Position numbers and translations under genes: made by a program
Notes under the pieces: generated by a model
What the model was told of the DNA's origin: nothing
The model's input: only the letters and a program-made list of their open reading frames with translations
Databases searched by the model: none
Source of the DNA: Romanomermis culicivorax
Taxonomy: Eukaryota > Nematoda > Enoplea > Mermithida > Mermithidae
Length of the DNA stretch: 64,000 nt
Assembly: GCA_963922205.1 (NCBI GenBank)
Contig: CAWUHX010000168.1
Coordinates: 532,760 to 596,759 of the forward strand
Direction of reading: 5' to 3'
In this document: positions 27,401 to 39,700 of the stretch, piece by piece
Numbering within the stretch: position 1 is the first letter of the stretch
How the letters are laid out: each line of letters begins with the position of its first letter

Positions 27401-30400
27401 TATACATGGCGGCCGCTTGTTTTCGTCATAAATATTTAATAATGCGACAGGTACATTTCGTTGGTTACTGTAGACGTAATGCCTAATTATCCAAACTTGC
27501 GAGAAATGTCACAAAAATTTTTTTTGCATAAAATATTTGAAAATTGCGTTAAAATAATCAATTTTGATACCAATCGATAGATCTCGACGAGACCTATCGA
27601 ATGGTACTATGTTTAACGTTATATCTCCAATTTTGACAAAGTTATCGCCTTTCAAAAAATAGCATAGCGTCAATTGACGTACTCAACAACTATTCGAAAT
27701 ATCAAGATTACGGGTCATTATTTATCTTATTCATGCGCGCGGATCTGCATTACTGATAAGATATATTATACTTGGCGGCCGCCTGTTTTCGTCATTAATA
27801 TTTAATAAGGCGGCAGGTACATTTGGTGGGTTACTGTAGACATAGTGCCTAATTATCCAAACTTGCGAAAATGGTTGCAAAAATAAATTTTAACATAAAA
27901 TAGTTGAAAATTGTGCTAAAATACTTGATTTTGGTACTAATCGATAGATCTCGACGAAACCTATCGAATGGTACTATTTTCAACCGTATATCTCTAATTT
28001 TTATCCAGTTATCATTTTTCAAAAATTAGCACAGCGTCAATTGACGTATACAACAACTATTTGAAACATCAAAAGTACGGGTTCAAATTCCCACCTGTCC
28101 GTAATCGCCGTTATTAGAACCCATACTGTAAGGTCTATTAATAATGGGAGCTGTTGGCGGTGGCGAACGTCTTTCAGCGTCAATTTGCAATCGTTGCCGA
28201 TGACAAGAATCGGCGATTGCATCATCATCATCGTCGTTTAATAAATCATCCAAACAATCCTCATCATCGTCGTCGGATCCAACGCCGTTGTCGTTGATCA
28301 CCGACGATATTAAATCCGACGGCATTTTAGCTTTTAAACAATTGATATACCTTTGGCAAAAATTGTCGCATAGTTCGTGAACCTAGATTGAAAAATTGAT
28401 TTTTGATAGTTATTGGTCAAAAAATTGATTATAAACTATACATTTTATATATGAAATTGTAGATCTCGTTGAGACAAATCCAAAAAAGTAGTTTTCATTG
28501 CACAGCATCAATTTTTCGCGAAGTTATTTGCATTTAAAGATTTTACAAAGATCTACAGTACCCCCAATTAATTTTAGTACACTGTAAATGACAAAACCAA
28601 AAATTCTACCTTCTCCAATTCGAGCAAATGGAATCTGAGCACTTGAATAGCTTGCAGCATCTGAAAATGGAAAAATATACAAAAAAAGGATTTTAAGCAC
28701 GCTTCATTTCACCGGTTAATTGAGAAAAATTTTTCTCACCAAAGAATCTAATTCGGCGTTCGGTAAATAATAAGGCTTATCCGAACGAATCTTAAACAAG
28801 CGAAAAATCTAGATTAAAAACCACGGGTGGTCTTTTTTCCCCAATCATACTTGCTTATCAAAAATGGCCAAATCTTCCAGGAAACTGGTCGACGAACAAA
28901 CCAAATTGACATTGTTGCTCAATGACGAACCACCTCCAGAATTGTCGCGTGGCGTCAAAGTAGCCAATTCACATTTTTCGAAAATTAGGGCCAAAAGTGG
29001 GAAACAAGGGTGGCTAGAAAAAAAAATTTAGCATGGTGTTATATTTCAAAATTTGATACAGTTTATCGACGTTATGACGGTGATCAAAACTTTGATCCTC
29101 CGTAACTCACTCAAAAATGATCAAATCGTCATGAAAACTAATTTTTTGAAGATTATTCAACAAGATCTATCGAACGAATACACTTTTGTAAGGTCTTAAT
29201 CCAAACCTTCAGTTTGAAAAACAATGTTATATTGAGCGAAAATTCATTCGTCTGATGTCGCTGATCAAAACTTTGATCATCTATAACTCAATCAAAAATG
29301 CTCCTATCATTATGGAACTTAACTTTTTGGAAAGTATTTGATAAGATCTATTGATTGAGTATATTTTCAAAGATTTCCATTCTAAACTTCAGTTGAAAAA
29401 ATAATGATATTTCAAGCGAAAATTCATTTGTCTATTGTCGGCAATCAAAATTTTGATCCCCTATAACTCAATCAAAAATGTTAGTATCATCATGAAAAAT
29501 AATTGTTTTAAAAGTACTCAACCCGATCTTTCGAACAAGTAATTTTTCTAAGGTCTCAGATCAGAACTTTAGTTTTAAAAATAATGCTATATTAAGCCAA
29601 AATTCATTTGTCTGGTGTCGGTCCTCAAAACTTTGATCCTCTATAACTCAATCAAAAATGTTCGTATCATCATGAAAATTAATTTTTTGAGAAGTATTCA
29701 ACAAGATCTATCGAAAAAGTACACTTTTGTGAGGTCTTAATCCAAAATCTCAATATAAAAACAATGTTATATAGAGCAATAATTCATTCATCTGATGTTC
29801 GTGATCAAAACTTTGATGCTCTATAACTCCCTCAAAAATGTTCATATCATCAGGAAACAAAATTTTTTGAAAAGTATCCATCGAGATCTATAGAATGAGT
29901 ACACTTTTACGAGTCTTAATACAGAACTCAGGTTCAAAAAATAATGTTATATCAAGCGAAAGTTCATTCCTCGGATGTTAGTGATCAAAACTTTGATGCT
30001 CTATGACTCACTCAAAAATGTTTGTAGCATCATGAAAATTAATTTTTTGAAAAGTATTCAACGAGATCTATCGAATGAGTGCACGTTTACATGATCTTAA
30101 TGCAAAACTACAATTTGAAAAATTAATATTATATGGAGTAATAATTCATTCATCAGATGTCGGTCATCAAAATTTTGATCCTCCATAACTCAATCAAGAA
30201 TATTCAGAAATTTATGAAAATACAATTTTTGAAGAGAAATCGACATGCTCTATCGAACGAGTACACTTTTGTAGGGTCTTAGATTGAAATTGTGAATACC
30301 ATAGTTTGAATTAGCGATAGGTTATAGGATGATCTAACATGGATATCCAAAACTTTGACCCTTGATAAATCACTCAAAAATGGTCGCATAATTAGGAAAA

Positions 30401-33299
30401 TTAAAGTTTTGAAACGTATGAAACAAGATCTAGCGAACGAGTATACTTTTGTAGGGATTTAGACCAAAACTGACACTAGTAGATTTCGAAACAGTGATGT
30501 TTTATATCACGACTATTCATTGGTCTAATATCCGCATCAGCAAACTTTGACCCTCTATGACTCGCTCAAAAATGTTCAAATATTCATCAAAATATAAGCA
30601 TTCGAAAGTATTTCATGAGATCTATCGAACGAATACACTTTTGTAGGGTTTTAGATGAAAACTGACACCAGTATAGTTCAAAATAGCAATGTTTTATAGC
30701 GTGATTGTTAATCGATCTAATGTCGATGTTAGAAACTTTTACCCTCCATAACTCACTCAAAAATGTTCAAATATTCATCAAAATATAAGCATTCGAAAGA
30801 ATTTCATGAGATCTATCGAACGAATACACTTTTGTAGGGTCTTAGATGAAAACTGACACTAGCATAGTTCAAAATAGCAATATTCTATAGTGTGATTGTT
30901 AATCGATCTAATGTCGATGTTAGAAACTTCTACCCTCCATAACTCGCTCAAAAATGTTCAAATATTCATCAAAATATAAGCATTCGAAAGATTTTCATGA
31001 GATCTATCGAACGAATACACTTTTGTAGGGTTTCTGATCAGAACTATTGGAAAAATTTTGCACATTTACCTATAAATAAAATCCTTGTCGTGCTTCGTAC
31101 ATTGATTGAAAAAATCTCCAGCCACTCCTCCAGGCTGGTAACATTTGGTCGAAACAGCCACCGACCCATTAACTTGCTGCTGGTATTGTTTGTGTTGATA
31201 ATGGTGTTGGTAATATGTGGCTAAAAAGTCTGCAGCGGCGGCTGCTGGTATATTGTGAAGAACGGTGTGCGGTTGGTGTTCGACGATATTTTGCTGTAAG
31301 ATGCTGGGGTAAGTGGCAGGGGATGGCACATCGGACAGCTATAAGTAGAAGTGAGTGTAATTTTTAGAATGAGAGACTGACCACTTTAAAAAAAGAAAAC
31401 AAGAAAAAACCTAAAGTATTTCTCTAAAAGCGACATTTCAAAAGAATCCTGATTTTCAAAAATGACGTATCAAAAAAACAACAATTGATCAAGTTCAGTA
31501 TAAAATATAGATCTAAAAAGTTAGCCTAAACTAAAGATTCAGGTCCGTTCAGCACAAAAAAAAATCAAAATTTTAAGAGTCCTTGTACAAATACAACATT
31601 TTAAAAGAATTCCATTTTTTGACAAATGTCGTATCAAAAATAAAAACTTGATCAAGTTGAGTATTGTGATCAAACATACCTAGATCTCATAAGTTGAAAT
31701 AAATCAATAATATGTACCTGACCTTCAGATCTCTTCAGAAAAAAAAATTTTGAAAATTGAAAATTTCTTCTCCGAATACGACATTTCAAAAAGATCTAGA
31801 TTTTGGACAAATGACGTATCAAAAATTCAAATTTGATCAACTCATGTATTAAATTTAGATGTGAAAAATTAGCCTAAAGTGAAAAAATCTCTCTCATTTC
31901 AATGTCCCTTCATCAATAAAAAACTTTGAAAATTGAAAATTTCTTCTCCGAATACAACATTTCAAAAAAATTCCAGATTTTCGACAAATGACGTATCAAA
32001 AATACAAAATTGATCAATTTGAGTATTCTAATCAAATATATCTAGATGTGATAAGTTGAACTAAACCAGTAATATGCATATGATCTTCAGATCTCTTCAG
32101 AAAAAGAAAATTTTGAAAATTCAAAATTTGTTCTTTCGAATACGACATTTCAAAAAAATTCAAATTTTCGACAAATGATGTATCAAAAATGTAAATTTGA
32201 TCAAGTTGAGTATTCTAATCAAATATATCTAGATCTGATAAGTTGAACTAAATCAATAATATGTATCTGACCTTCAGATCTCTTCAGAAAAAGAAAATTT
32301 TGAAAATTCAAAATTTGTTCTTTCGAATACGACATTTCGAAAAAATTTCAGATTTTCCACAAATGACTTATCAAAAATTCAAATTTCATCAAGTTGATTA
32401 TTCTAATCAAATATATCTAGATCTGATAAGTTGAAGTAGATTAATAATATGTATCTGACCTTCTGATCTCTTCAGAAAAAGAAAATTTTGAAAATTCAAA
32501 ATTTGTTCTCCGAATACGACATTTCAAAAAAATTCCAGATTTTCGACAAATGTCGTATCAAAAATTCAAATTTGATCAAGTTGCGTATTCTAATCAAATA
32601 TATCTATATATGATAAGTTGAAGTAAATCAATTATATGCATATGACCTTCAGATTTCTTCAGAAAAAGAAAATTTTGAAAATTCAAAATTTGTTCTTTCG
32701 AATACGACATTTTGAAAAAATTCAAATTTTTGACAAATGATGTATCAAAAATGTAAATTTGATCAAGTTGAGTATTCTAATCAAATATGTCTAGATCTGA
32801 TAAGTTGAACTAAATCAATAATATGTATCTGACCATTAGATCTCTTCAGAAAAAGAAAATTTTGAAAATTCAAAATTTGTTCTTTCGAATACGACATTTG
32901 GAAAAAATTCCAGATTTTCCACAGATGACATCAAAAATTCAAATTTGATCAAATTAAATATTAAATTTAAATATCAAAAGTTAGCCTAAAATGAAAAAAT
33001 CTCTCTCATTTTAATGTCCATTCAGCACTACAAAAATGTCAAATTCAAGCATCGTTCCCTCGAATACGACATATCGAACGCCGCACGGCATTCAAATAAA
33101 TTTGCCAACTCAATTATAATAATAAAACAGCTCCTCAATACTCATTTATATAAATGCCTTTTGGCCACTTGACACTACTTTTTTGTGTTGCTTGCATTGA
33201 AAAAAGTCTTCAAAATCAATCACTTTTGATTGGCATTGAGAGGCCGAAAATCCAATTTTGAATTTTGTTGCTTACCTTTCGATGATTGTCGCTAGTCAT
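24489..33299 (-). CDS. unc-62: MEIS/Homothorax-type TALE homeodomain transcription factor
   Basis: Eleven exons: 33299-33276, 31338-31070, 29013-28851, 28790-28740, 28660-28610, 28382-28095, 26789-26717, 26503-26313, 24973-24721, 24670-24595 and 24531-24489. They sum to 1482 nt, giving 493 residues. The conserved MEIS (PBC-binding) domain starts near residue 99 with [20 protein letters not shown]. It continues through [34 protein letters not shown] and [20 protein letters not shown]. The TALE homeodomain spans exons 8 and 9: [20 protein letters not shown], the HPYPS loop, then [20 protein letters not shown]. It should act in the nucleus with PBC/Exd and Hox partners. Exon 2 is rich in His/Gln/Ala, and an acidic run (SDDDDED, NDDDDD) follows the MEIS domain. 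Exon 4 could start 18 bases earlier; the chosen start matches the family. The last two exons rest on a weak donor (AG|GTTGAT), and the first codons have no family support. Confidence 0.92.
24990..26300 (-). repeat. unc-62 intron 8 repeat (GGAACGCAAGTTACGCTA ... TTTACTGTAGCACC)
   Basis: About a dozen copies of a 110-125 base unit lie inside the intron that splits the homeodomain. Each has AAAATGGAACGCAAGTTACG, then TTTACTGTAGCACCAATTTT and TTTTGTCATTTTT. The order and spacing of these three words are kept although the sequence between them drifts. Confidence 0.75.
26998..28079 (-). repeat. Triplicated ~355-base unit in unc-62 intron 6
   Basis: Three tandem copies begin with GGGTCAT at 26998, 27362 and 27712 (spacings of 364 and 350). 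Each holds GCGCGGATCTGCGTTA, GGCGGCCGCCTGTTTTCGTC, TTACTGTAGACATAGTGCC, the palindromic block CGATAGATCTCGACGAGACC and CGTCAATTGACGTA. Copies are highly similar, suggesting recent duplication. Confidence 0.8.
29030..31045 (-). repeat. 180-base satellite in unc-62 intron 2
   Basis: Tandem units contain CTCTATAACTCAATCAAAAA, ATCATGAAAATTAATTTTTT, GAGATCTATCGAACGAGTAC and ACTTTTGTAGGGTCTTA. The word CTATAACTC (or a one-base variant) falls at 29281, 29461, 29641, 29821 and 30001, an exact 180-base spacing with no net indel. Beyond 30200 the spacing loosens slightly. Confidence 0.85.
31400..33000 (-). repeat. About 187-base satellite in unc-62 intron 1
   Basis: Units contain TTCGAATACGACATTTC, TTTTCGACAAATGACGTATC, TTGATCAAGTTGAGTATTCT, TATCTAGATCTGATAAGTTG and ACCTTCAGATCTCTTCAG. 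GACATTTC recurs at about 32145, 32331, 32518, 32705 and 32892. There are no exons inside. Confidence 0.8.
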
Positions 33300-33339
33300 T
33301 TTTGATTATTTAAGAAGAATAATATGGAAAATGAGGCCT

Positions 33340-33341
33340 CT
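33340..33341 (-). promoter_or_regulatory. Candidate 5'UTR or trans-splice acceptor of unc-62
   Basis: The minus strand reads TATTTTTCAG, a strong nematode acceptor, 41 bases before the unc-62 ATG. If it is a cis acceptor, the 11 kb repeat region upstream may be a 5'UTR intron. Confidence 0.4.
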
Positions 33342-33584
33342 GAAAAATAGAAATTGCACAAAATGGGTCAGTCAATTTTAATCATATAATTGTCATTTTG
33401 TGGAAAAAGGGGCAAAAATGGCGAAAAAAGCTTGCTGTCATGAACGTAGAAACGTCAAATAAATGTCAAACATAGCGTGAAGAGGGCTGGGCTCTACATT
33501 TTCGAGGCGTTTCCCAATATATTTGTCTTACTGTAGCTTTTGATAAGAGCCTGCTGCTGCTCTTTTTTTGACATTCGAGACTGC

Positions 33585-33765
33585 TGACAATGACATAAAA
33601 ATGACAAATGTGATGAAGGGGAAAGTTGTTTATTTGGAAAAATCTTATCTTTTCCTGTCTTGAATGTATCAATTTTTTGGAAAATTCAGCATAAAATGAA
33701 ACATTTTCTTTAAAAAAAAAGTAAAAATTGCTGTAGATACATTTTTTGTTTTATGTAAAATTTAT
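33585..33765. repeat. Upstream block of unc-62, later re-copied in the array
   Basis: A relatively complex block contains ATGACAAATGTGATGAAGGG, AAATCTTATCTTTTCCTGTC, AATTCAGCATAAAATGAAAC and TACATTTTTTGTTTTATG. Diverged copies start near 37136, 37883, 38259 and 41810 inside the adjacent A/T satellite. Function unknown. Confidence 0.7.
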
Positions 33766-36700
33766 GTAAATAAATGAAAAATTATGTAAAAATTCATGTA
33801 AGGAAAAAATTTTACAAGAAATTTATGTAAAAAATGTAAATTTATGAAAAAATATAAAAAAATTGGTAAAAAAAATAAAAAAAAGTTTCATGTATATTTT
33901 ATGTAAAAATGTAAATTTATGAAAAAATATAAAAAAATTGGTAAAAAAAATTTAAAAAAGTTTTATGTAAATTTTATGTAACAAATGTAAATTTATGAAA
34001 AAATATAAAAAAATTGGCAAAAAAATGAAAAAAAAAATTTTATGTAACAAATATAAATTTATGAAAAAATATAAAAAAATTGGCAAAAAATGAAAAAAGT
34101 TTTATGTAAATTTTATGCAAAAAATGTAAATTTAAGAAAAAATATTAAAAAAAATTGGTAAAACAATGAAAAAAAGTTTTACGTAAATTTTATGTAAAAA
34201 ATGTAAATTTATGAAAAAATATAAAAAAAATTGGTAAAAAAATCAAAAAAGTTTTATGTAAATTTTATGTAAAAAATATAAATTTATGAAAAAATATAAA
34301 AAAAATAGGTAAAAAAATGAAAAAAAATTTTATGTAAATTCTATGTAAAAAATGTAAATTTATGAAAAAATATAAAAAAATTGGCAGAAAAAATGAAAAA
34401 AAAAATTTTATGTAACAAATATAAATTTATGAAAAAATATAAAAAAATTGGCAAAAAATGAAAAAAGTTTTATGTAAATTTTATGCAAAAAATGTAAATT
34501 TAAGAAAAAATATTAAAAAAAATTGGTAAAACAATGAAAAAAAGTTTTACGTAAATTTTATGTAAAAAATGTAAATTTATGAAAAAATATAAAAAAAATT
34601 GGTAAAAAAATCAAAAAAAAATTTCACGTAAATTTTATGTAAAAAATGTAAATTTATGAAAAAATATGAAAAAATTGGCAAGAAAATGAAAAAAAAAATT
34701 TTATGTAAATTTTATGTAACAAATATAAATCTATGAAAAAATATGAAAAAATTGGCAAAAGAAATGAAAAAAGTTTTATGTAAATTTTATGTAAAAAATA
34801 TAAATTTATGAAAAAATATAAAAAAAATAGGTAAAAAAATGAAAAAAAATTTTATGTAAATTCTATGTAAAAAATGTAAATTTATGAAAAAATATAAAAA
34901 AATTGGCAGAAAAAATGAAAAAAAATTTTATGTAAATTTTATGTAACAAATATAAATTTATGAAAAAATATGAAAAAATTGGTAAAAAAAAAGAAAAAAA
35001 AGTTTCATCTAAATTTTATGTAAAAAATGTAAATTTATGAAAAAATATAAAAAATTGGCAAAAAATGAAAAAAAGTTTTATCTAAATTTTATGTAAAAAA
35101 TGTAAATTTATGAAAAAATATAAAAAAATTGGCAGAAAAAATGAAAAAAAATTTTATGTAAATTTTATGCAAAAAATGTAAATTTATGAAAAAATATAAA
35201 AAAATTGGTAAAAAAAATAAAAAAAAGTTTCATGTAAATTTTATGTAAAAAATGTAAATTTATGAAAAAATATGAAAAAAATTGGTAAAAAAATCAAAAA
35301 AAAATTTCACGTAAATTTTATGTAAAAAATGTAAATTTATGAAAAAATATGAAAAAATTGGCAAAAGAAATGAAAAAAGTTTTATGTAAATTTTATGTAA
35401 AAAATATAAATTTATGAAAAAATATGAAAAAATTGGTAAAAAAAAATAAAAAAAAAGTTTCATGTAAATTTTATGTAAAAAATGTAAATTTATGAAAGAA
35501 TATAAAAAAAATTGGTAAAAAAATCAAAAAAATTTTTATGTAAATTTATGAAAAAATATAAAAAATTGGCAAAAAATGAAAAAAAATTTTATCTAAATTT
35601 TATGTAAAAAATGTAAATTTATGAAAAAATATGAAAAAATTGGCAAGAAAATGAAAAAAAAAATTTTATGTAAATTTTATGTAACAAATATAAATTTATG
35701 AAAAAATATGAAAAAATTGGTAAAAAAAAGAAAAAAAAAGTTTCATGTAAATTTTATGTAAAAAATGTAAATTTATGAAAAAATATAAAAAAATTGGTGA
35801 AAAAATGAAAACAAATTTTATGTAAATTTTAAGTAAAAAATGTAAATTTATGAAAAAATATAAAAAAATTGGCAAAAAATGAAAAAAAGTTTTATGTAAA
35901 TTTTATGCAAAAAATGTAAATTTATGAAAAAATATAAAAAAATTGGTAAAAAAAATAAAAAAAAGTTTTATCTAAATTTTATGCAAAAAATGTAAATTTA
36001 TGAAAAATATAAAAAAATTGGTGAAAAAATGAAAAAAAAATTTCATGTAAATTTTATGTAACAAATATAAATTTATGAAAAAATATGAAAAAATTGGCAA
36101 GAAAATGAAAAAAAAAATTTTATGTAAATTTTATGTAACAAATATAAATTTATGAAAAAATATGAAAAAATTGGTAAAAAAAAGAAAAAAAAAGTTTCAT
36201 GTAAATTTTATGTAAAAAATGTAAATTTATGAAAAAATATAAAAAAATTGGTGAAAAAATGAAAACAAATTTTATGTAAATTTTAAGTAAAAAATGTAAA
36301 TTTATGAAAAAATATAAAAAAATTGGCAAAAAATGAAAAAAAGTTTTATGTAAATTTTATGTAAAAAATGTAAATTTATGAAAAAATATGGAAAAATTGG
36401 CAAGAAAATGAAAAAAAAAATTTATGTAAATTTTATGTAACAAATATAAATTTATGAAAAAATATGAAAAAATTGGTAAAAAAATGAAAAAAAGTTTCAT
36501 GTAAATTTTATGTAAAAAATGTAAATTTATGAAAAAATATAAAAAATTGGCGAAAAATGAAAAAAAGTTTTATCTAAATTTTATGTATAAAATGTAAATT
36601 TATGAAAAAATAAAAAATTGGCAAAAAAATGAAAAAAAATTTTATGTAAAAAATATAAATTTATGAAAAAATATGAAAAAATTGGCAAAGAAAATAAAAA

Positions 36701-39700
36701 AAAGTTTCATGTAAATGTTATGTAAAAAATGTAAATTTATGAAAAAATATAAAAAAAATTGGCAAAAAAAATGAAAAAAGTTTTATGCAAATTTTATGTA
36801 AAATATATAAATTTATGAAAAAATATAAAAAAATTGGTAAAAAAATAAAAAAAAGTTTCATGTACATTTTATGTAAAAAATGTAAATTTATGAAAAAATA
36901 TAAAAAAATTGGCAAAAAAATGAAAAAAAAATTTTATCTAGATTTTATGTAAAAAATGTAAATTTATGAAAAAATATGAAAAAATTGGCAAAAAAATGAA
37001 AAAAAAATTTTATGTAAATTTTATGTAACAAATATAAGTTTATGAAAAAATATGAAAAAATTAGTAAAAAATGAAAAAAAGTTTTATGTAAATTTTATGT
37101 AAAAATAAAAATATATGTAAAAAAGTCATAAAAATGACAAATGTGATGAAGGGGGGTAAGTTGTTTATTTGGAAAAATCTTATGTTTTCCTGTCTTGAAT
37201 GTATCAATTTTTGGAAAATTCAGCAAAAAATGAAACATTTTCTATAAAAAAAAGTAAAAATTGCTTTTTTTGTACATTTTTTGTTTTATGTGAAAATTTA
37301 TGTAAATAAATGAAAAATTATGTAAAAATTCATGTAAGGAAAAAATTTTATGTAAAAAAAATTTTATCTAAAAAATTTTACAACAAATTTATGTAAAAAA
37401 TATAAATTTATGAAAAAATATGAAAAAATTGGCAAAGAAAAGAAAAAAAATTTTATGCAAATTTTATGTAACAAATGTAAATTTATGAAAAAATATAAAA
37501 AAATTGGTAGAAAAAATGAAAAAAAATTTTATGTAAATTTTATGCAAAAAATGTAAATTTAAGAAAAAATATTAAAAAAAATTGGTAAAACAATGAAAAA
37601 AAATTTTATGTAAATTTTATGTAAAAAATGTAAATTTATGAAAAAATATAAAAAAATTGGCAAAAAAATGAAAAAAAATTTTATGTAAATTTTATGTAAC
37701 AAATGTAAATTTATGAAAAAATATAAAAAAATTGGTAAAAAAAATAAAAAAAAGTTTCATGTAAATTTTATGTAAAAAATGTAAATTTATGAAAAAATAT
37801 AAAAAAATTGGCAAAAAAATGAAAAAAAATTTTATGTAAATTTTACGTAAAAATAAAAATATATGTAAAAAAGTCATAAAAATGACAAATGTGATGAAGG
37901 GGAAAGTTGTTTATTTCGAAAAATCTTATCTTTTTGTGTCTTGAATGCATCAATTTTTTGGAAAAATCAGCATAAAATGAAACATTTTCTATAAAAAAAA
38001 GTGAAAATTGCTTTTTTTGTACATTTTTTGTTTTATGTAAAAATTTATGTAAAAAAAAAATTTTATGTAAAAATTTTACAACAAATTTGTGTAAAAAATG
38101 TAAATTTATGTAAAAAATGTAAATTTATGTAAAAATCGTAAATTTATATAAAAAAGGTAAATTTATGAAAAAATATAAAAAAATTGGTGAAAAAATGAAA
38201 AAAGTATTATGTAAATTTTACGTAAAAATAAAAATATATCTAAAAAAGTCATAAAAATTACAAATGTCATGAAGCAGAAAGTTGTTTTTTTTCGAAAAAT
38301 CTTATCTTTTTGTGTCTTGAATGTATCAATTTTTTGGAAAATTCAGCATAAAATGAAACATTTTCTAAAAAAAAAAAGTAAAAATTGCTTTTTTTTGTAC
38401 ATTTTTTGTTTTATGTAAAAATTCATGTAAAAAATGTAAATTTATGGAAAAATATAAAAAAATTGGTAAAAAATTAAAAAAAAAAAGTTTTGTGTAAAAA
38501 AAATCATTATGCTGTAAATTAAAAAAATTATGTAAAAATATGTAAATTTAAAAATTTTCAAATAAAAATCGTAAAAAAATTTTAATTTATGTAAAAATAT
38601 GTAAAAAAATCTTTAAAACCTTTAGAAAAATTTAAAAGAAATTTATGTAAAAAATGTGAATTTATGGAAAATATAAAAAAATTGGTAAAAAATTAAAAAA
38701 AAAGTTTTGTGTAAAAAAAATCATATTGATGTAAATTAAAAAAATTATGTAAAAAAATGTAAATTTAAAAAGTTTCAAAAAAATCGTAAAAAAATTTAAA
38801 TTTATGTAAAAATATGTAAAAAAATCTCTAAAAACTTTAGAAAAATTTAAAAGAAATTTTATGTAAAAAATGTAAATTTATGGAAAAATATAAAAAAATT
38901 GGTAAAAAATTTTAAAAAAAAAGTTTTGTGTAAAAAAATCATTATAATGTAAATTAAAAAAATTATGTAAAAAAATGTAAATTTAAAAATTTTCAAAAAA
39001 ATCGTATAAAAATTTAAATTTATGTAAAAAAATGTAAAAAAATCTTTAAAAACTTTAGAAAAATTTAAAAGAAATTTATGTAAAAATGTAATTTTATGGA
39101 AAAATATAAAAAAATTGGTAAAAAATTTAAAAAAAAAAGTTTTGTGTAAAAAAAATCATAGTGATGTAAATTAAAAGAATTATGTAAAAAAATGTAAATT
39201 TAAAAATTTTCAAAAAAATCGTATAAAAATTTAAATTTATGTAAAAATATGTAAAAAAATCTTTAAAAACTTTGGAAAAGTTTAAAAGAAATTTATGTAA
39301 AAATGTAAATTTATGGAAAAATATAAAAAAATTGGTAAAAAATTTTAAAAAAAAAGTTTTGTGTAAAAAAATCATTATAATGTAAATTAAAAAAATTATG
39401 TAAAAAAATGTAAATTTAAAAATTTTCAAGAAAAATTCGTAAAAAAATTTAAATTTATGTAAAAATATGTAAAAAAATCTTTAAAAACTTTAGAAAAATT
39501 TAAAAGAAATTTATGTAAAAATGTAAATTTATGGAAAAATATAAAAAAATTGGTAAAAAATTAAAAAAAAAAGTTTTGTGTAAAAAAATCAATATTGATG
39601 TAAATTAAAAAAATTATGTAAAAAAATGTAAATTTAAAAATTTTCAAAAAAATCGTATAAAAATTTAAATTTATGTAAAAATATGTAAAAAAATCTTTAA

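Noticed and set aside
28740-28808. Alternative upstream acceptor for unc-62 exon 4 (28808, adding IFRLFK)
   Set aside because: It keeps frame, but the family has the IR-x-x-KP segment directly after the preceding KQ, so the 28790 acceptor fits better. RNA data would decide.
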